Origin: Stictocephala bisonia
Lineage: Eukaryota; Arthropoda; Insecta; Hemiptera; Membracidae
Reading direction: 5' to 3'
DNA length: 64,000 nucleotides
NCBI GenBank assembly: GCA_035578905.1
Contig: JAQJVL010000047.1
Coordinates: 719,111 to 783,110 of the forward strand
Both the position numbers and the translations under genes were made by a program. The notes beneath the pieces are model-generated. The model was not told where the DNA came from. It was given only the letters and a program-made list of their open reading frames with translations, and did not search any database. Positions within the stretch are counted from its first letter, which is position 1. The number at the start of each line of letters is the position of its first letter. Shown here in pieces: positions 1 to 12,166 of this stretch.

Positions 1-653
1 TCTCTGTATTACTTGTTAAGATTCAACCCAAAAAGTTAAGGTTGCTTTCCTTTCCAATAGTTGGGGGACATGTGGTGATTTCACAATCTCTAATCGGGGC
101 AAAATGCGATAAAAACAGGTTTGGTATTTTGCCTTACTAAAAGGATGCTTTAAAGTTAGCCAACCTAACATAGCAAAGTGTAACCTAACTAAACTAACCT
201 GACTAAGTCGGCACTAAGGCGTATTACTGTAACCCAGCTACCCAGGGACAAAATGTTGTGGAGATGTTTGTCGATAGGTAATTCTATGCTCGGTCCTTTT
301 AATACCGTCGTGGAGTTAACTAACTAATAAACATAAAAACTTTGGAACGTTTATTGTAATTTTTTTATTTTAGTTTTTTTTCAATAAATCAATTTGCAGT
401 TAAGTTTTAGAGAGAACTTTATAGTGCTAATTTCGCTCCTTAATATAGGCATTTTTAATTTAATTTAATTTTCAATGTTTACTCAATTTGATATAAGAAT
501 GTTAGCCTTTATATGTCCGTAAAGTCATTTAATTTGTTTCGCCAGACGCCTTTCAAACTATTATGATCTCCCCAAACTCGCCAAGTCGACAAACTATCAA
601 TCGTCACTAGATAGGCCTACTTTTTAAAGTCACTTGGGTCTAGTCTTAAGGTT
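1..653. other. AT-rich stretch without a recognised gene
   Basis: I see no coding frame of note, RNA gene or repeat boundary here. The stretch is AT-rich with stops in all frames. It ends at the left terminus of the TIR element at 654. Confidence 0.6.
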
Positions 654-2360
654 GTGCAATCGGTTTTCGGTGTGTTAATTATTTCCTAAATTTATAATCA
701 AAATTAGTTAAGGTACCTTCCCTTAAGACAGAAAAAATATAAAAAAATTTTTTTAACCACTATATTAGAACTTGTGGCCTTATGAAGTGGTGAATTTGGT
801 TGATTTTAAATTACTATTAAGACAAAACTGTTCAAAATACAAATTTAATTTTTATAACTGCGTTTTTTATACATACTCAAGGGATTAATATGTTTTTAAT
901 TTAAAAAAAATATAAAATCTTAAAGGTAAGTAAAAGGTATTTTTTACTTTTAAATATTATAAATATTTTTACATTTTTTAATTATAAAAATCTTAATCCC
1001 TTCAGTAATATGTAAAAAACGTAGTTATAAAAAATTAAATTTATACTTTGAACGGTTTTGTCTTAATAGTAATTGAGGCGGTTTGTGGAACCCATAGGCC
1101 TGTGCCCTTCTTCCGGAAATCGTTTTAAAAGAACCGCCATGATGTTATTAGTATTTACAGAACATTTTGTTGTGATATCTTTATTACTGTGAGTCGAGAT
1201 CTAATATTTTGTAAACCTTTGCACAGTTGTTTTCCCACCAAATGCCACCTAGCCACATTGTTTATGCTGTAATGTTTAATTCAAAATAGAAATACTAACA
1301 TTACAAAGTTCTGTGTCTGGTTTGAAAAAATACATTATGTGGAAGTGTTACATTTATATCCTGCTCGTGGGCACTCTTGTACCCAAATCCGATCGTAACT
1401 TCGGTCTTGTGCGAAATAAAATAATAAAGAAAAAATAATTGGATCAGCTTTGCCATGGCTTGTAGCTATAGTTACATCTCGCGAAAATCCTTCGCAGTTT
1501 GAAATAATAATGGACAATACCATGATTAAGGACTGGGAATCGGCTCTTTCTCCTTTCTTCTTAAAAGAACCTTCATCTAATTTTAGAAAATACACTATAT
1601 TGAAGTATATATATTCTCATGAAGTACACCTCCTCAAGCAGCCTTCTATGTTCAAATAACTACATCCCTGTTTATTCACTATTTAAATACCTTTCTGTCA
1701 TAAACAAAGACATTCTAAGAAATATAAATCTACAACCAGTCCCTTGTGTTCCAATATCTGTAGTAAAGGAGAAAGTTGTGATAAGCCTTCTAAAATGCTT
1801 GCGTCAAGAAGATTCCGATTAGATTTAGTTTATGTTAAATGAAAACAAAATGTGAAATTTCTTAAGCTGTTTTCTTATATATGTAAGACTTTTTTATAAA
1901 CATTTACGACAAATTTTTAATTTAAAGTTACGTAAAAAATATAGTTTTTGTCATTTAGCTTATTTTTCATTCAAATATTCCGATTTTCGGAAAAGGGCAC
2001 ATGACAAAAATTTTTCACATATTATTTCTCTATACAAATCTAATTAATTTTTAAAACATCATTTCTATAGTAACAAGGACACTTATAACTACTAGGATAT
2101 ACATTTTTAACAAAAAAGTGTACTATTTCCTATATTTATCTTATTGGAAAATGTTTCTCCTTGATTTTCAGAAAATTGAAAAATGGCCTTCTTCCAGAAA
2201 CCGCCTCAATTTTAAATCAACGAAATTCACCCCTTTATAAAGCCACAAGTTCTAATATAGTGGTTAAAAAAGTGTTGTTTATATTTTTCCTGTCTCAAGG
2301 GAAAATGCATTAATAATTTTGATATAAAATTGGGAAATAATCACCGAAAACCGATTGCAC
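654..2360. mobile_element. TIR-bounded DNA element, non-autonomous or decayed
   Basis: The two ends are inverted copies of each other over about 150 bp (654-808 against 2208-2360). Both start with GTGCAATCGGTTTTCGGTG reading inward. The match runs on past a 266-bp insertion in the left arm. The interior holds only short open frames (1335-1822) that resemble no family I know. No clear target duplication is visible, so the superfamily is unassigned. The TIRs are read directly; calling it a transposon is inference from their length and symmetry. Confidence 0.7.
809..1074. mobile_element. Hairpin MITE nested in the left TIR
   Basis: An inverted repeat with arms of about 95 bp (809-905 and 975-1074) begins and ends with AATTACTATTAAG and its complement. 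The opposite TIR of the host element (around 2200-2220 on the minus strand) reads straight through the matching point, TTAAAATTGAGGCGG. It therefore preserves the empty site and shows that this hairpin is a later insertion. The likely target duplication is AATT or a subset of it. Confidence 0.65.
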
Positions 2361-3627
2361 CGATATCACTATGACACGTGTTTTCAAAACAGTATCTGAT
2401 TTGAATTATAATACTAGAGTAACAGCATAATGCATTGTTTATAGCTAATAGTTTCCACCTAAAATTCGATTAATTACAATTGCTTAGACATTTACAACAG
2501 TCAGTTCAATGTCATGATGTGACAGTAATAGACCAGCTGTTGATTATGTCACCGTGTAAAATTAATATTCGTTTGAAATGTTTTAATTGTTTACATTTAC
2601 ATTTTTAACATTTGATAATTTTAAAATATTGTTATTCTTTCCGATAAATAGTATTTATTTCGTTTTATATTATGTCTACCGTATTCTTTTTCTTAATTAT
2701 AGTAACAATTTTAATAATAAATAAACTTATTATTATATAAAATACATCATCTTAGTTTTACTATACTTTCAACCATTCATTTATATCACAAGTGTTTTAA
2801 AGAGGACTTAACCTCACTCCTTTAATAAAGGAATTTTTCACTTAATTTCAAGTGTTTACTACGTGTCAGATGGAAATAATAGGTTAATTAATACATCAAC
2901 GAAAACATTTAAAGATGTTGTAAGGTAGAAGTGGATCAATGTTGTTGTTTGAAATATATAAAATGTTAACAATTTTAAAAAACAAGTGGATGAAACAAAA
3001 CAGACGTATACATCAGCAGTGAAGCTAAGTGAATCATTGTCAGCTGATCTTTTAACTACGTAACCTTGAACCACCTGTCATAAATGCGTCTATCATAGCA
3101 TTGGTAATAAAACCACTTTTTTAATTAAAAGATGCAAAATTATTATTCAATTCAACTGTGTTGTGTTATATTTGTTTAAAATACTGTATTTTGCATTCAT
3201 TGTAATTAATAATATAATAAATAAATATGTTAAAAATATAAAAACTATAGGATTTCGAGGGAGACGCACTCAGTAGTGAAGCAAAGTGGAATATTGTCAG
3301 CTGATCAATAAAATTGTACAACTGTGCTTTTCTATATATTACATTCAGTGATATTAATAATGCGTATTTTATTCATCTTTACCATCTGTAGGTTAAGTTT
3401 ATGCTAGGAAATTGCTTTATCTTGGATGCTAGCTAAAATACATTGCTTATTTTTCGTGTTTAGCATTAATTTTTTAGAAGATATGACGGTTGGGCTCTTG
3501 AAACACATACATCTTAAATTAATTCAAAATAAAACATGTTTTCGTCTTTATGTAATTTGTTGTAGTATTAAAACAGTTCAATAAATATATGAAATTGTCC
3601 ACTTAATTTACCACTTAAATTAGTTGT
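2361..3627. other. AT-rich stretch without a recognised gene
   Basis: No gene, RNA or clear repeat is seen. The open frame at 2859-3074 on the minus strand has no recognisable domain and is probably chance. Confidence 0.5.
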
Positions 3628-4714
3628 TTAAGGGGAGTCCAAATCGAAAAATTAAAAAATATTCATTTTTTTTGTTTTAAATTGTTTATTAAAAACCATA
3701 AAGCTCTGAGTAATTTGGTATAAATCTTATATTCCTAAGTTTTTCGGAAGTGCATGAAAAAAAAATAAAATTATAAATCATATAAATCCAACCGATGTCG
3801 ATACTTGGTGTAAATATAACCAATGTCAACAAAAAAAACCAAAACTATGACCACAATGCACATTTCCATGTCAATGAAATTGTTATGACTGCCACTAAAC
3901 ACATTTTTAGAGACCTATCTGATACTTACCTACTAGAGAAATGTCTCAAAGGCAAAACTCAAAATCCTAATGAGAGTCTGAATAATGTCATTTGGGCAAC
4001 AATACCAAAAAGGGTCACGTTACTCTGGAAACATTAAAATATGGAGTATTTTCAGCTGTATGTGCTTTCAATGATGGGTTCATTAGCAAAGTAAAAATAA
4101 TGGAAGAACTTGGACTCCAGCCTGGGAAAAATCTAGTTAAAACTATGGTACGGCTAGAAAAACTTAGGCTTCGAAAAGCTGAAAAAGCGGCGTTGGATTT
4201 AGAAAAAAAAATTAGACTAAGTAGGATGCAGAAAAGAAAAAGATTGGAGGGTCAGTTTGAAGAAAATGAGGATCCAGATAATCCATCTTATCTAGCTGGG
4301 CTACTAAATTGTAAAAGTAGAATAAAGAATTATATTATTAAACTTTAAATGCAATTTTCCGGAAATTTATTTTTTTCATCTTTGATGCCACTTTTCTCAG
4401 TAACTATAAGGCCTACAAGTACCAAATTTGCACTGCACTTTCTTCTTACTAAGGTCTTTCCACCCTCATAAGGGTTTATCATTGTATACATTTTTAATTA
4501 AGAAAATATTTTTTTTGTGTAAAATAATTGGCGAAAATTTAGCGGTTTATTTTAAAAATGACTAAAATTATTTTTTTAATATTTTTAAAAAATCTCATGA
4601 GTGTAAAAGGATGATCTTCAAAATAAAAAAATATATAGCTCTAACTGGTTTCTTTCCTGAGAAAAGTGGTATTAACTTAACATTACGTAAGATAGGATTT
4701 CGGACTCCCCTTAA
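3628..4714. mobile_element. Mutator-like element remnant
   Basis: The ends are inverted copies: TTAAGGGGAGTCCAAATCG at 3628 and its near complement ending at 4714. Between them lies the tail of a transposase-like protein (3795-4348). At about 1.1 kb the copy is too short to be autonomous and probably arose by internal deletion. I see no target duplication. The Mutator-like assignment rests on the protein fragment. Confidence 0.6.
3795..4348 (+). pseudogene. Mutator-like transposase C-terminal fragment, frameshifted
   Basis: Two overlapping frames, 3795-4037 and 3992-4348, together give the C-terminal part of a protein widespread in arthropod repeats. The conserved core CLKGKTQNPNESLNNVIW is followed, after a change of frame near 4010, by TLKYGVFSAVCAFNDG and a lysine/arginine-rich tail. 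This block matches what I remember of the C-terminal end of the eukaryotic Mutator-like transposase domain. The catalytic acidic residues should lie upstream and are absent. The copy cannot be functional. The family call is from memory of the motif and is moderately sure. Confidence 0.55.
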
Positions 4715-5870
4715 ATACTTAAGTACTAATTAAGTATTTCTTTTTATATTAGAACAACGACCAACAAATTACATCAAGATTAACTAATTATGAATAACAT
4801 TTATGAATATGGGCGATCGATTTATATATATTTAAACCTAATATTGATCTGTCTACGGTAAATGTTAATATTTCATGAAATTACTCACGAAAGCCGCTGA
4901 AGTGAGTCGAACAGATTTCAATGTTCGCATTAACAACTACGCAATTATTCCATTAATTAATCGGTTTAACTTGGTGGTTAAATTATGAAATAGATTCAAT
5001 TTAAGTTTCTTTCAATTTATAATTTGTTAATTGAGGTACGTTTATAGGAATAGTTAACAAATAAGAATTCAAAATAAAATATGTATATATAATTTTTTTT
5101 TTATCTTCAATTGAATAAAGTTCGCCCTCTTGTGGCATTTTGGCAATGAATGTGTTAAAAAATAATTATTAGTCTTTTGAGAATCTGTGATTTTGTTCAT
5201 ATAATATCGTTAAATTTAATTTTAACTAAAAACTTTCCTATAGAATTATAGCATATTCAAATCGGAATATAGACAGACAGTGCAGAAAAAATAACTTGTT
5301 TGTTTTTCTGAACAAGGTCTCGATGCAAAGGTCTAAATAAAAGTTGGCAAGTTGCTGCAATTGTTCTTAGTTTTGTTTTTTCTGTTAGTTAGCTTATTTT
5401 TGGATCTGCGTTGTTTTGCGTTGTATTGGTCTAGGCAAATAAATTTGTCCGGCACACTATAAGGTCACGTTTTCTTTAATTTATTGTTATATTTGGTATT
5501 ATTTTTAACTGTTGAACAACAGGGATGGAGCATGTGTGTCAATGATTTTAGAGAGAGAACCACGGCGGGAAGTTTAAGCAAACGTAGAGAACTACCCCGT
5601 AGTGAACCAAGGGCAGTCGGTTAGTAAGAATATAAATACATCGCATTAAATTATCATCGTATATAAAATCCAAAAAACTATGTACACTCATCCCGAAATG
5701 TCCGAAACCACCAAATATATTTTGATGAAATTTGGTGGGAAGTTAGATTTTGTGTTATAGAGAAAGGGCTTTTTTCTTTTTCTCAGTCTGTCTTCGCCAG
5801 AGGCATTTTGTACTATCAGTACTAACGCTGCTAAGGGATACGGGTCAAAACCCATCAAGCAAATGTTAGG
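4715..5870. other. AT-rich stretch without a recognised gene
   Basis: No coding frame, RNA gene or repeat boundary that I can support. Confidence 0.5.
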
Positions 5871-5879
5871 TGGACCTCC

Positions 5880-5945
5880 CGGGGTTTGAACCCGTGAACC
5901 TCTGCAAATGAATGCTAACCACTAAACTAGCAAGAGTGCTAAAGT
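5880..5945 (-). mobile_element. tRNA-derived SINE fragment
   Basis: Read on the minus strand, this stretch has an A-box-like TAGTTTAGTGGTTAGC and, at tRNA spacing, a B-box-like GGGTTCAAACCCC. The flanks do not pair as an acceptor stem, so it is a tRNA-derived SINE head or tRNA pseudogene rather than a working tRNA. Confidence 0.5.
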
Positions 5946-6869
5946 TTTGTTTACAGTATCATAGATTTTATTTATTATACTTAGATTTATTATACCTGAG
6001 GGGTAAAACAGCCCCTCATCGTTGCGTTTTTTCCATAAGAGTAACATTGGCATTAATTTAATTTAATAATCTATTTCAAAGAGCTGATATAAAAAAATAA
6101 ACATGACACAGAAACTTGGCTAATTTAGTTTTTATTATATTATGAACTGTTTAAGGCCATTTTCACAAACTCTGTCATAGTCCTACTACTTTGAAGACCT
6201 CTTAAGTAGATTCATAGGATTTCAAGACTGTAGAACTCTGTTATCCAGGAGAGTGGTAGCAGGATGAGCATTTATATTGATTCGATGATTTAGAGGAAAC
6301 CACGAGGAGGAAGGATAAGTTAGTGCAGAGAATAGAAGCAAGGCTGTCGGCTTGTATTAAATATTATCTAGAGAACAATACATATTTTCTGTGAGAAGCC
6401 CTCTTCGTTCCACAGTTCAAACACTGTTAAGTATCATGCTACTTCTTTCATTATTCATTCGTAAAAATATTCCGAACGAAAACTGACGTTTGGCTGCCAA
6501 AAACTACAATCATCATCATTGTGAGACGATTTATTCTTATAAACTAAAAATTCAACAGTAATCAATGTAAAGCAGCTCAACGAATTTCGAATACATAAAT
6601 ATTAATTTACACAATATGTTACCCGATAGATTAGAAATATTAACTTTAAAACAATTGCAGGAGGCATTATCTAGCATTTTATCAGGGAGGAGGAGTGCTA
6701 ATACAAAAATCTGAATAACTCTAGCAGTTGAAGTGTAATCAAATTTTTAGTTGTACTCTAAACTATTCATTACATTGTAATCCATCATTCAATACATATT
6801 GTTATTACCACTTTATTATTTATTACTTAATTAAATATAGAGATATTTAAATAGTATATTTCATAACAA
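5946..6869. other. Intergenic, nothing recognised
   Basis: AT-rich with stops in all frames. I see no gene or repeat. Confidence 0.5.
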
Positions 6870-6969
6870 GAGTGGAAAGTGGGGTTTTGCATGTTCGAGA
6901 CCATATGTTTGAAGTGCGAGACTTGTCGAGCACTTCGAATGGTCGAGAACATACAAAACACTTTCACTC
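6870..6969. repeat. 100-bp near-perfect hairpin
   Basis: Starting from GAGTGGAAAGTGGGGTTTTG, the 50-bp left arm is complementary to the right arm ending in AAAACACTTTCACTC, with few mismatches and almost no loop. The centre reads GAAGTGC..GCACTTC. It is either a miniature inverted-repeat element or a recombination product. The open frame through it (6872-7075) is probably chance. Confidence 0.6.
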
Positions 6970-8012
6970 GAGTTTTGAACGATACTTTTCACTACACTAC
7001 GGAATAAAAACAGGTGGTGTTGACTGTGGAAAATTTTCGGTTGTAAACAATGTTACTTTCGGTAGTAAACAATAGACAGCTGTTGAAAATATGATGTTCG
7101 CAGGTTGTAAACACATAACGAAAACAGCTGAACTCATAGTAGTGTAGAGAAAAATAATTTTCCAGGTAGAAAAGTTTTTTATCTTTACATACATTTAAAC
7201 ATATGCACATAAACTTTATAATCATAAATAATGTATGATTAAAACCTCGATATACAATAACTATCATAGCTGTACATACCACTAAGTGTAGTTTTAGTTT
7301 ATTTACAATATTAATAGCAGTATTTATGTTATATTTTCTCTGAATATGTCTTTGTATTGTATGTATTGTCTTTTTTCTGAATATGTCATTTTATAGCCTA
7401 CTATTTTCATAAATAATGGTAAAATTGAAAAATATTAAATACAGTAAAAATGTTTCACGGTTTTTGTTATATTTTAGCAGGTGAATATTGAATTGGTTAA
7501 AGTAATCAACTCTAATCCACTCTGCACATTCCTGTGGGTACCAAGGCAGATAACACAAATAAATAATACTTACCGTTATGTTATGAACAGTGCAACCGTG
7601 GCCGGCAAACTCCCAACCCCGTCCCCCCATCTTGATTGTACCTGCCTGAAATTAGTAATTAGATTGTACTGCCACCTTAAACCACAAATTGTAAATTTAT
7701 ACAATGAACTCACGGAAAAGTTACATCAAATTTGGTGATGCCAAATCTGAAAAATAAAATGTATAAATAAATAATCATGAATGAGCTATTTCAACTGGTT
7801 GAATATACAACTTTTTAGTATATTTGTTTAGTTGATTTTTATTTCTAACGACGTAAGTGTAGCTATTTTGACATGTAATGTCACTGTCATTATAATTTTA
7901 ATATTAACATGTTTAATTTAATATAATGACGACTTCAATAGGTCAAAGGTCTGCATCTTTTTCTGAATTTCTTGTAAAAATCGATGCCAATATAAAAATT
8001 AAGAAGAAATTT
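6970..8012. other. Intergenic, nothing recognised
   Basis: Short open frames at 6992-7282 (minus) and 7391-7738 (both strands) show no domain, and their composition follows the surrounding DNA. No RNA gene is seen. Confidence 0.5.
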
Positions 8013-8171
8013 GCCGGTGTGGTGGCTCAGTGGTTAAGGCTTCGGACTGCGGAGAGTTCGAATTCCCGCTGAGCCAACGGTCGGTACTTCACTCGTTGAA
8101 TAAAGTTGACGCACAGGCTTGCAAGCCCATGTGAACTGGCGAGTAAAGTTTTTAATAAAAAAAAAAAAACT
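8013..8171 (+). mobile_element. tRNA-derived SINE with poly(A) tail
   Basis: The head has an A box, TGGCTCAGTGGTTAAGG, and a B box, GAGTTCGAATTCC, at tRNA spacing. A body of about 70 bp follows and ends in a run of 12-13 A at about 8158-8170. This is the standard layout of a polymerase III-transcribed, LINE-mobilised SINE. No target duplication is obvious. Confidence 0.75.
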
Positions 8172-8748
8172 TAAAAAGAGCAATGAGTATTCAGATTCGC
8201 GTAGAATGACGAACATAACCTAATTTCTAAATATTAAAATAATGCACAACGACTAATTTATGTTATATATGACCACGCTCGACCTTTCGTAAACAGTACA
8301 GCAAGTCTCTATAGTTCACATGTGATCACCGCTAAAAAAAAGAAGGAAAGAGGAAATTGTGAACAAACACTAACCGTAACTTGGTAAAACTATGAAAGTA
8401 AACCTTTGACCATCATGAGGTCATATACTGTAAAATTTTCAAAAGTTATTCTTTATACTTTTGTTAACTACATCACGCCACCTGCGCCCTGTCGTAGTTA
8501 ATGTGTTAATTTCTAGTACAATGTCACTTACCTGCTAATCCCCCCCTCCCCAATCTGTTGTGCCTGGCCTTAGCTGTATGTAGCCAAAGTATCGTCCAAT
8601 AGTTGTTTAGGGTTGACGTCGTGATGTACAAGATGGTAACTATTTCGTTATTTAATAAGGTTTATGATAGTTTAACTTTCTTTGGTCTAAAACTAACGGC
8701 TTTAATCCAAGTAAACATTTCCTTTTCGAATCAACTATAGTAAAACTA
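8172..8748. other. Intergenic, nothing recognised
   Basis: No gene or repeat boundary that I can support. Confidence 0.5.
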
Positions 8749-8750
8749 TA

Positions 8751-9711
8751 CAAGGTGTCTTTTTTTTGATGGAACACCATTGTGATCTTAGAAATCATAA
8801 GTCTGACAACAAAATTTAATGGGGTATATTACCTTGTTTTTAAAGACGATTAAAAATACATATTTAAAATTTTGAAAACTGCCCCCATTTTTCAATATGG
8901 CGGTCAACTTTGGTTTTTCTTATGGAACACCCTGTATTTTATTATTGTTTTAGATATAAATAGTAATTTTAAGACTTTGTATTCCGGGCATATTTTTATA
9001 TTTTGCTTAATAAAGTAGATATGAGAGCTCAACATTTCTTATGGAGCTTATCATTGAGATAACAACTTTTTTAATATGCATTCAAAAAATGTCTAATCTG
9101 CAAACATTACAACATGCATTGACGTTAGCAGCACTGTTACCATTATCAGCTGTTTAAGTCAAATTCTAATGCCTCTGTCGCTCTGTATTGGAAGTTGACT
9201 TAAACAGCTGATAATGGTAACAGTCCTGTTGACATAAATTTATCTGTGACATAATAGTGACAAATTTGTTTCAATTTATGTGTTATAATTTAATACGCAA
9301 TGCGCTAAATCACGAAAAAAGAATAGCTAGGCATAAAGTTTCCAAATGTGTGTACTGTTTGCAGATTAGGCATTTTTTTAATGCATATTAAAAAATGTGT
9401 TATCTCAATGGTAAACTCCATACGAAATCTGACCATTTTGAGCTCTTATATCTACGTTATTAAGCAAAATATCAAAATTCTGCCCAGAATATAAAAATTT
9501 TAAACTACTATTTATACCTAAAAACATAATAAAATGCAGGGTGTTTCATAATAAAACCCAAAGTTGACTGTCATAATGGAAAATGGCGGCCGTTTTTCAA
9601 AATTTGAAATATTAGTTTTTAATCGTCTCTAAAAACAAGGTAAGGTTTTTAAAGTTGTTGTCAGACTTATGGTTTCCAAGATCATAATGGTGGCCCATTA
9701 AAAAAACACTG
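8751..9711. mobile_element. Long foldback element, 961 bp, TA target
   Basis: Two arms of about 360 bp are inverted copies (8751-9115 and 9345-9711). The outer ends read CAAGGTGTCTTTTTTT and CAGTGTTTTTTT, and both are flanked by TA. The centre carries a second perfect inverted repeat, TTACCATTATCAGCTGTTTAA, at 9137-9157 and 9196-9220, so nearly the whole element can fold back. The ends and the TA target fit non-autonomous Tc1/mariner-type elements. No coding capacity is seen. Confidence 0.7.
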
Positions 9712-9753
9712 TAGAAAGGATGTTATTATTTCTTTTTTCTTATTTTTTTCTAG

Positions 9754-9865
9754 GAAATCAGCCATGTATTTCCTAGAAAAAATACATTCTGAGCTAAAGT
9801 CAGTGCTCAGAATGTTAAAAAACTTAAGACACACTGACAATGAAATTGAGAGAATGAAATACTAA
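9754..9865 (+). other. Possible terminal exon, 36 codons
   Basis: A polypyrimidine tract and AG at 9740-9753 are followed by an open frame to TAA at 9863-9865. The peptide is helical and charged (FLEKIHSELKSVLRMLKNL). It could be the last exon of an unrecognised gene, or chance. No upstream exon was found. Confidence 0.15.
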
Positions 9866-10200
9866 ATTTAAATTCAAACTCGTGTTTGTTTACATATTGT
9901 TACTAATTCTAAGATACAACGATAGGTGTGGATTTATAGTTGTAACATTGTTTTAAATATAATGAATTTCGCTTGAAAGTGTCATCGTTAGCTTAAAAAA
10001 ATAGTCCTATGACAAATGGGCCGCCGGTGATAAAATCAGCTGATATCCTTTAAAACTGGTTACAAACTGAGTAGGCCTACTGTCCGAGAGTTAAGCAGTG
10101 GCCACTTATATTCCTTCACGTATAGAATATACAGTATTTAAGAAAAATAGGTTTTAATTTGTTAATTAGCACATTTCGTGTTAGTATATATATACAGTAT

Positions 10201-11148
10201 AAGTGAACGTCACACAACACAAATATATTACAACATAAGCACAAAATAAACAAATAAACTTCAATACAAGTACAAAATGCACAAATATATCAAAATACAA
10301 GCACGACAGTTACAAATACTAACAAAATAAGCACAAAATGCTCAAATATACTTCAATTCAAGTACGTCATGCACAAACATATCAAAATACAAGCACGACA
10401 GTTACACATACTTACAACATAAGCACAAAATGCACAAATATACTTCCATACAAGTACAAAATGCACAAATATATCAAAATACACGCACAACCGTTACAAA
10501 TACTTACAACATAAGCACAAAATGCACAAATATACTTCAATACAAGTACAAAATGAACAAATATATCAAAATACAAGCACAACTGTTACAAATACTTACA
10601 AAATAAGCACAAAATGCTCAAATATACTTCAATACAAGTACAAAATGCACAAACATATCAAAATAGAAGCACAACAGTTACAAATACTTACAACATAAAC
10701 ACAAAATGTACAAATATACTGCAATACGAGTACAAAATGCACAAATATATCAAAATACAAGCACAACCGTTACAAATACTTAGAACATAAGCACAAAATG
10801 CTCAAATATGCTTCAATACAAGTACAAAATGCACAAACATATCAAAATACAAGCACGACAGTTACAAATACTTACAACATAAGCACAAAATGCACAAATA
10901 TACTTCAATACAAGTACAAAATGAACAAATATATTAAAATACAAGCACAACATTTATAAATACTTACAATATAAGTAAAAAATGCACAAATATAATGTTG
11001 ATCGATTTCGGCGAAGCACGCTCACCTTCCTCGGACAAGAGAGATTCAAAAGAGAAGATGTGAATGTTTTCACCGAAATCGATCATCATCATATTTTGAG
11101 CATTTTATGCATATTTTTTAATATATTTGTGTTGTGTGACATTCACTT
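10201..11148. mobile_element. TIR-bounded element built on a 92-bp minisatellite
   Basis: The outer ends are inverted copies over about 29 bp (AAGTGAACGTCACACAACAC at 10201, complement ending at 11148). Most of the interior is a tandem array. Past the array lies a non-repetitive piece (10995-11090) with its own hairpin, GATCGATTTCGG and CCGAAATCGATC. No protein is encoded. TIRs around a minisatellite suggest a non-autonomous DNA element whose body has expanded. The superfamily is unknown. Confidence 0.65.
10230..10995. repeat. 92-bp tandem array, about 8 copies
   Basis: The anchor CTTCAATACAAGTACAAAATG recurs with small changes at about 10260, 10352, 10444, 10536, 10628, 10720, 10812 and 10904, a constant step of 92 bp. 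Each unit is itself made of shorter related words of the type AAGCACAAAATGCACAAATAT, so the array grew from a smaller repeat. Confidence 0.9.
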
Positions 11149-12080
11149 GTACTAAATAGATTTTAGAAAAGTATTAAAAATGGTTATCATAATAGTGGAA
11201 TGAATATAAGTGAATCAGTCAAAGTACCAAGCGTAGATGATAATGTTAAAGATAAATTAAATGATTACATATAAAATAAATTAAAGTTTTTTTTAAATCT
11301 TGAAGTGTTTATTAAATTGGTAAGTTGGTTTTAGGCCTTTTTGTTTGAAAAATTTCTTGAGTTAAATTGCATTCAGAATGCTGCACCAAATTCGTAAATG
11401 ATCAATGTCAATAGCCATTAGTGTTCTTTTAAGTCCCATGAGTTAACGCTTACTATTAGACTATAACGACAATCGTCTTTACTGTAAAAAGTTTAACTAA
11501 TCAGATTTTTTATTTAAAAAAAATTGTTGTTGTTAAAGTCTAATTTCGTTTCCCATAAAAATAAGCTTCTGTTTTTCCTTTCAATATTCTCATGGTTGAT
11601 CAACCAGGACAAAAAAGTTTAAAAAACAGTTTTATGATTTAAATTTGAGCAAATATGCAGTATGTTTAGTAATAAAATGTTTAATTTACCTAAGTATGGT
11701 GTAGTTATTACTATTTAATATTTGCTGTTATTTTGTACCTTTCGTAAGTGTTTTTAAAATGTGTTGTTATTTTGTTTCGGTTTTGATAAAGTTGTTTTTC
11801 ATTAATGAATGATCAACAATATTTGTATAACTTACTATCTTTCAGGGGATCATACATTATAGCAAACTTGTATCTCAATGAAAAAGTAATACTATCATAA
11901 GTTACTAGTACACCAATAAATTACTGTTAGATTAAAATATGTTGAAATAATAAAATATCATTTGTTTCTTATAAAAATGTTAATTTTGCAGACAAAACCT
12001 GAAAAAAGATACTTAATAAGAAAAATTGTTAAAATGTGTTAACATTTCCTGGAAACAATTTTAATGTAGACTTTTTTTAG
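11149..12080. other. Intergenic, nothing recognised
   Basis: AT-rich with no supported feature. Confidence 0.5.
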
Positions 12081-12166
12081 GAAAAAAATCTGGTGCTACA
12101 GCCTCGAGAGGTGATAGTGGCGAAAGTGAGCCGCGGGGAGCGACGGAACACGTTGTCCGCGATGAG
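12081..12166 (+). other. Possible internal exon
   Basis: An 86-bp block much richer in GC than its surroundings lies between an acceptor-like CTTTTTTTAG and a consensus donor GAG|GTGAGT. It is open in one frame (28 codons: SGATASRGDSGESEPRG and so on), low in complexity and charged. No neighbouring exon was identified, so the gene, if real, is unknown. Confidence 0.25.

Noticed and set aside
8013..8110. Functional tRNA gene
   Set aside because: A and B boxes are present, but the cloverleaf does not close and a SINE body with poly(A) follows.
10201..11148. CRISPR-like array
   Set aside because: The 92-bp units are contiguous tandem copies without constant repeat plus variable spacer, in a eukaryotic transposon.
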